From assembly GCA_045612845.1 (NCBI GenBank), contig JAZKZV010000023.1:1-64000 (forward strand): a stretch of 64,000 nt of DNA, in the 5' to 3' direction. Of this stretch, positions 60,951-64,000 are shown piece after piece. Origin of the DNA: Ornithomonoglobus_A sp045612845. GTDB taxonomy: Bacteria > Bacillota > Clostridia > UBA1381. Position 1 is the stretch's first letter, and each line of letters starts with the position of its first letter. Both the position numbers and the translations under genes were made by a program. The notes under the pieces were generated by a model, which was not told the origin of the DNA, ran no database searches, and saw only the letters and a program-made list of their open reading frames with translations.

Positions 60951-60980
60951 AAAGGGGCAGTTTATATTGCCCCTTTCTTT
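60951..60980 (+). terminator. Rho-independent terminator after ispH-rpsA
   Basis: AAAGGGGCA pairs with TGCCCCTTT and is followed by CTTTAAT. It closes the uvrC-to-rpsA run. Confidence 0.88.
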
Positions 60981-61119
60981 AATATGTAACTTTTTTTAAA
61001 TAAAATTTAAAAAAAGTGTAGAAAAATATAAAAAATTGTGATATACTAAAGCTAATACAAAAATTATTTAAATGCATAATATAAACTATATACTTAAAGT
61101 GGTTGGGAGGATTGTTATT

Positions 61120-61566
61120 ATGGATGATTTATTTGATAAAATAAAGGAACATGCTATTAAAGCAAAAGATGAGGCAACAAAAATAACAAAGCACATGGTA
61201 GGCAAAACAAGTGACGTAATAAATAAAACAAAGACATCTATAGCAATTTCGGAGGCTGAATCAAAAATAAAGGACCTGTACGCAAGTATAGGAAAAAAAG
61301 TTTATGAAGATTATGCAAAGTGCGGTGAAACTGAAGAAGTGTATTCGGAGGCTTGTAACAAGATAGATTTGTTGCTCGAAGAGGTCAATGAACTTCGTGA
61401 AAAAATAGCGCAAATGCAGGATACAAAAATTTGCGACTGCGGAGAATACAGCAAAAAAGATTCTATGTATTGTGCCAAGTGCGGAAGAAAGTTCTATGAT
61501 GCACATAATACATCAGACACTGATGAAGAAACAGTAATTATAACTCCCCTAAAGGATAATGAATAG
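61120..61566 (+). CDS. Helical protein with a C-terminal zinc ribbon
   Basis: A 148-residue protein. Residues 1-100 are charged and helical (MDDLFDKIKEHAIKAKDEAT, EEVNELREKIAQM), probably a coiled coil. Residues 107-127 are a zinc ribbon (CDCGEYSKKDSMYCAKCGRKF). The end is acidic. I chose the ATG at 61120 with GGGAGG ten bases before it; an upstream ATG frame (61072) lacks a site. No signal peptide is seen. The function is unknown; similar short ribbon proteins are common in Clostridia. Confidence 0.8.
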   Translation: MDDLFDKIKEHAIKAKDEATKITKHMVGKTSDVINKTKTSIAISEAESKIKDLYASIGKKVYEDYAKCGETEEVYSEACNKIDLLLEEVNELREKIAQMQDTKICDCGEYSKKDSMYCAKCGRKFYDAHNTSDTDEETVIITPLKDNE

Positions 61567-61619
61567 AATTGTTTATTTTCTTGGGATAAAATTGAGTATA
61601 TGCGAAGGGAATGTTTGTA

Positions 61620-62306
61620 TTGATGAGATCAAAAATTGATGAACTGAAAGAAAAAGCAAAAACAACAATTATCGGTAAAATTCTTGGCGAAAAGGACGAT
61701 AAAAAAATAGAACCATACAAAGGTGATAATGCGTTCTACAGCTCAAGTGATGAGGAATATGAGGAGTTTTTAAAAAACCTTAATGTAATAACTGCCGATG
61801 CAAAAGACGATAAAGAAGCCTTTTCGGTAGAGAATGAGAACACACAGAGCTTTAAGTTAAAAAAAGAAAGTGATTTGCAAACAGAAACAAAAAGTGAATG
61901 TAATGATAATGCAGAAGATGAAGAGATAATAAAATATGCAAATGACGATAGAATTTTCTCGATTATGACAAGCATTGAGCGTCTTACAAATATTGTTGAA
62001 AACAGTGATATAAGACGTGAGCATACTCTTGACAAAGTATTAAATGAATTAGGTACGTTAAAGCAGGAGATAGAAGAAGTAAAAAAAGACCAGCTAAAAA
62101 TTCAAAATAATGTTTCATCAATTACAAAGGTGAGTGATAGTGTTTTTGATATAAAAAACACTCAGCAAACTACAAAAAATTCAATCTCAGGTTTAGAAAT
62201 GTCATTTAACAAAATGAAGAATAAATATATAGCTTGCATAACTCTTTTGAGTATCTTAAGCTTTATTATAATTGCTCTTCAGGTTATAAATTTACTGAGC
62301 TTATAA
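61620..62306 (+). CDS. Coiled-coil protein with a C-terminal membrane anchor
   Basis: About 228 residues from a TTG at 61620 (or from ATG at 61623; AAGGGA is nine or twelve bases upstream; an ATG at 61611 abuts it). The N-terminal 100 residues are acidic and low in complexity, residues 105-195 look like a coiled coil (IERLTNIVENSDI, LGTLKQEIEEVKKDQLKIQN), and YIACITLLSILSFIIIALQV at the end is one span. It is thus tail-anchored with a cytoplasmic body. No family is recognised. It follows the zinc-ribbon gene by 53 bases and probably shares its transcript. Confidence 0.75.
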   Translation: MMRSKIDELKEKAKTTIIGKILGEKDDKKIEPYKGDNAFYSSSDEEYEEFLKNLNVITADAKDDKEAFSVENENTQSFKLKKESDLQTETKSECNDNAEDEEIIKYANDDRIFSIMTSIERLTNIVENSDIRREHTLDKVLNELGTLKQEIEEVKKDQLKIQNNVSSITKVSDSVFDIKNTQQTTKNSISGLEMSFNKMKNKYIACITLLSILSFIIIALQVINLLSL

Positions 62307-62314
62307 AAACACTG

Positions 62315-62355
62315 AAAAACGAACAAATCAAACTGATTTTGTTCGTTTTATTTTT
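62315..62355 (+). terminator. Rho-independent terminator
   Basis: AAAACGAACAAA pairs with TTTGTTCGTTTT and is followed by ATTTTTG. Confidence 0.85.
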
Positions 62356-62384
62356 GTTTAGTTATACAAAAATAAAAAAAGTAT

Positions 62385-62412
62385 TTGCAATTTATGAAAA
62401 ATGTGTTATAAT
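62385..62412 (+). promoter_or_regulatory. Promoter of the symporter gene
   Basis: TTGCAA and TATAAT with a 16-bp spacer, 62 bases before the symporter start. Confidence 0.65.
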
Positions 62413-62474
62413 TATTGTGTAGCATGGTTTATTAAATAAATTAAAAATGTATTATGGAAGGATGGTAGTAAATT

Positions 62475-64000
62475 ATGAATCTACAATTAGCACAAACAGT
62501 TACAAGTATAGCGTTGGTGCTTTTTTCAGTTGTAATGGTTACAATCGGCATTTACACCTGGAGAAAGACCAAAACAATCGAGGGCTTTTTGCTTGGCGGG
62601 AGAAATATAGGACCATGGATAAGTGCGTTTTCGTACGGTACTGCATATTTCTCTGCAGTTGTGTTTGTCGGTTATGCAGGCAAGCATGGCTGGGATATAG
62701 GGCTGGGCTCTGTATGGATAGGTGTGGGCAATGCAATATTGGGTTGCTTGTTATCATGGTGGGTGCTTGCTAAAAGAACAAGAGTAATGACTCATGCATT
62801 ATCTTCAAAAACAATGCCCGAATTTTTTGGCGGCAGATTCAATTCAAAAGCCTTAAAAGTAATATCGGCACTTGTAATCTTTATTTTTCTTGTTCCATAT
62901 TCGGCGGCGGTATATAAAGGACTGGGCAGTATGTTTGCTACAATATTCCCCGCAGTTCCCGTTTCGATGTGGATGTTGCTTATAGCGGTGTTAACCTCAA
63001 TATATCTTATATTGGGCGGATACCTTGCAGCAGCATATACAGATTTCTTTCAGGCAATTATAATGATTTTGGGTGTAATCGCAATGGTGTTTGCGGTTAT
63101 AAAATACGACAGTGTCGGCGGATTTTCAAATTTAATAGATAATTTAAAATCAATACCGGATAACGGTGATGGCATAACAGGTGCAACCCTCACAAGCTGG
63201 TATGGCGGAAGTAATCTGAGGTTTTTGTGTGTAAACATACTTCTTACAAGCTTTGGTACGTGGGGTCTGCCTCAGATGGTTGGTAAATTCTACGCAATTA
63301 AAGACACAAAATCAATAAAAAGTGCTACTGTTATTTCGACAATATTTGCACTCATTATAGGTTGCGGAGCATACCTTGTAGGCTCTGTATCAAGATTGGT
63401 ATTAAATAACCAGTTACCTCAAGGCGGACACGATGCGGTTATACCAACTCTATTAACAACTGCACTTGGTGGAAATGTATTTACAATAATATTGCTTGCA
63501 ATAATATTGCTGTTATTGCTCTCAGCTTCAATGTCGACACTTTCATCAGTAGTTTTAACATCAGCATCGGCGGTGTCTGTTGACCTTATCCCGTCAGTTT
63601 TTAAAAATCACTCAGAGAAAAATCAAATGCTTACAACAAGACTTCTGTGTTTCTTGTTTGTAGCGCTTTCCTACATATTTGCAACTCAGAATATAGCAAT
63701 TATAGTAAACATAATGTCATTTAGCTGGGGAATAGTTTCAGGAGCATTCATAGGCCCGTACGTATGGGGAATATACTCTAAAAAAATTACAAAAGCAGGT
63801 GCATATGCAGGTATGCTATCAGGTCTGCTGGTGGTTATTGTATCTACTGTTGTAATAACTGTTATGGGAATGAATGATGGCACAACGCTTGCTATGGCAT
63901 TTAAGATGGCATCATCAAAAGCACCCGAAATGGGATGTGCCGCAATGGTAGTATCAATTGTAATAGTACCTGTGGTTTCGGCATTTACGAAGAAATATGA
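62475..64000 (+). CDS. Sodium:solute symporter (SSS family), cut by the window end
   Basis: The frame is open from the ATG at 62475 to the last base, giving 508 residues and no stop. It has an SSS pattern: FLLGGRNIGPWISAFSYGTA (about 38-57), SSKTMPEFFGGRFNSKALKV, SIYLILGGYLAAAYTDFFQA, and many spans. The substrate is unknown; family members carry sugars, proline or pantothenate with sodium. AAGGATGG lies before the start. It is nearly full length, since the last spans are reached. Confidence 0.9.
   Translation, partial: MNLQLAQTVTSIALVLFSVVMVTIGIYTWRKTKTIEGFLLGGRNIGPWISAFSYGTAYFSAVVFVGYAGKHGWDIGLGSVWIGVGNAILGCLLSWWVLAKRTRVMTHALSSKTMPEFFGGRFNSKALKVISALVIFIFLVPYSAAVYKGLGSMFATIFPAVPVSMWMLLIAVLTSIYLILGGYLAAAYTDFFQAIIMILGVIAMVFAVIKYDSVGGFSNLIDNLKSIPDNGDGITGATLTSWYGGSNLRFLCVNILLTSFGTWGLPQMVGKFYAIKDTKSIKSATVISTIFALIIGCGAYLVGSVSRLVLNNQLPQGGHDAVIPTLLTTALGGNVFTIILLAIILLLLLSASMSTLSSVVLTSASAVSVDLIPSVFKNHSEKNQMLTTRLLCFLFVALSYIFATQNIAIIVNIMSFSWGIVSGAFIGPYVWGIYSKKITKAGAYAGMLSGLLVVIVSTVVITVMGMNDGTTLAMAFKMASSKAPEMGCAAMVVSIVIVPVVSAFTKKY

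Noticed and set aside
62318..62348. SOS box in CGAAC...GTTCG
   Set aside because: The half-sites are much more than four bases apart and form the stem of a terminator.
62447..62773. 108-residue frame at the symporter start
   Set aside because: The symporter frame from 62475 is continuous and gives a clear SSS protein; this is its frameshifted shadow.

Overview
The window reads as chromosomal DNA from a low-GC, Gram-positive, spore-forming member of the Clostridia. The evidence is AT-rich DNA, strong AGGAGG-type ribosome binding sites, frequent GTG and TTG starts, SpoVAC and SpoVM homologues, an IspH-S1 fusion, Rex, a HutP relative, an Asp23 fusion and a LplABC-type sugar transporter. Species cannot be fixed from the sequence. 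Nothing looks like a phage, an insertion sequence or a CRISPR array. The mobile-looking DNA is short palindromic or MITE-like repeats.

Layout. 1-500: the tail of an rRNA operon (5S, tRNA-Asn) followed by a hairpin-rich repeat block. 502-2649: an XRE repressor with its own operators facing a zinc-ribbon membrane protein, then a LysM-CAP secreted protein and a DUF486 protein. 2707-6179: a minus-strand glucuronate operon (uxuA-uxaC-uxuB-like) behind tRNA-Ser. 6344-9532: radC, then rpmG-secE-nusG-rplK-rplA with L1-type RNA control elements. 9639-14860: a secreted GH26-like glycosidase, prmC with a DUF1385 protein, and a J-domain/DUF5685 pair. 14995-20619: spoVAC, then L7Ae-rpsL-rpsG-fusA-tuf.

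20863-26086: a sugar ABC importer with two tandem, closely related binding proteins. 26214-26463: the 22-residue sporulation peptide SpoVM and a 54-residue membrane protein. 26620-29872: a YtrA-type regulator with an ABC exporter. 29891-36165: rmuC, secDF, a cation exchanger and a serine-hydrolase fold protein. 36241-43615: an XRE-S24 repressor under an SOS-like box, uvrA, a small protein, uvrB, a P-loop-Asp23 fusion and rex. 43794-45064: an acyl carrier protein with an FkbH-like enzyme. 45177-48780: thiamine salvage (cytX-thiM-thiE-thiD) behind a TPP riboswitch. 48902-52401: leuA, recA with an SOS-like box, and an HPr. 52475-60935: a long collinear run uvrC, binding protein, FAD enzyme, hutP-like, cmk, plsC, ispH-rpsA. 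61120-64000: two small coiled-coil proteins and a sodium:solute symporter cut by the window end.

Most genes are housekeeping. The points most worth following are the unannotated spoVM with its small partner gene, a three-copy MITE-like family at gene 3' ends whose core is inverted between copies, the SOS-like boxes on both the XRE-S24 gene and recA, competing RNA structures ahead of rplK, and the isolated ACP-FkbH pair.
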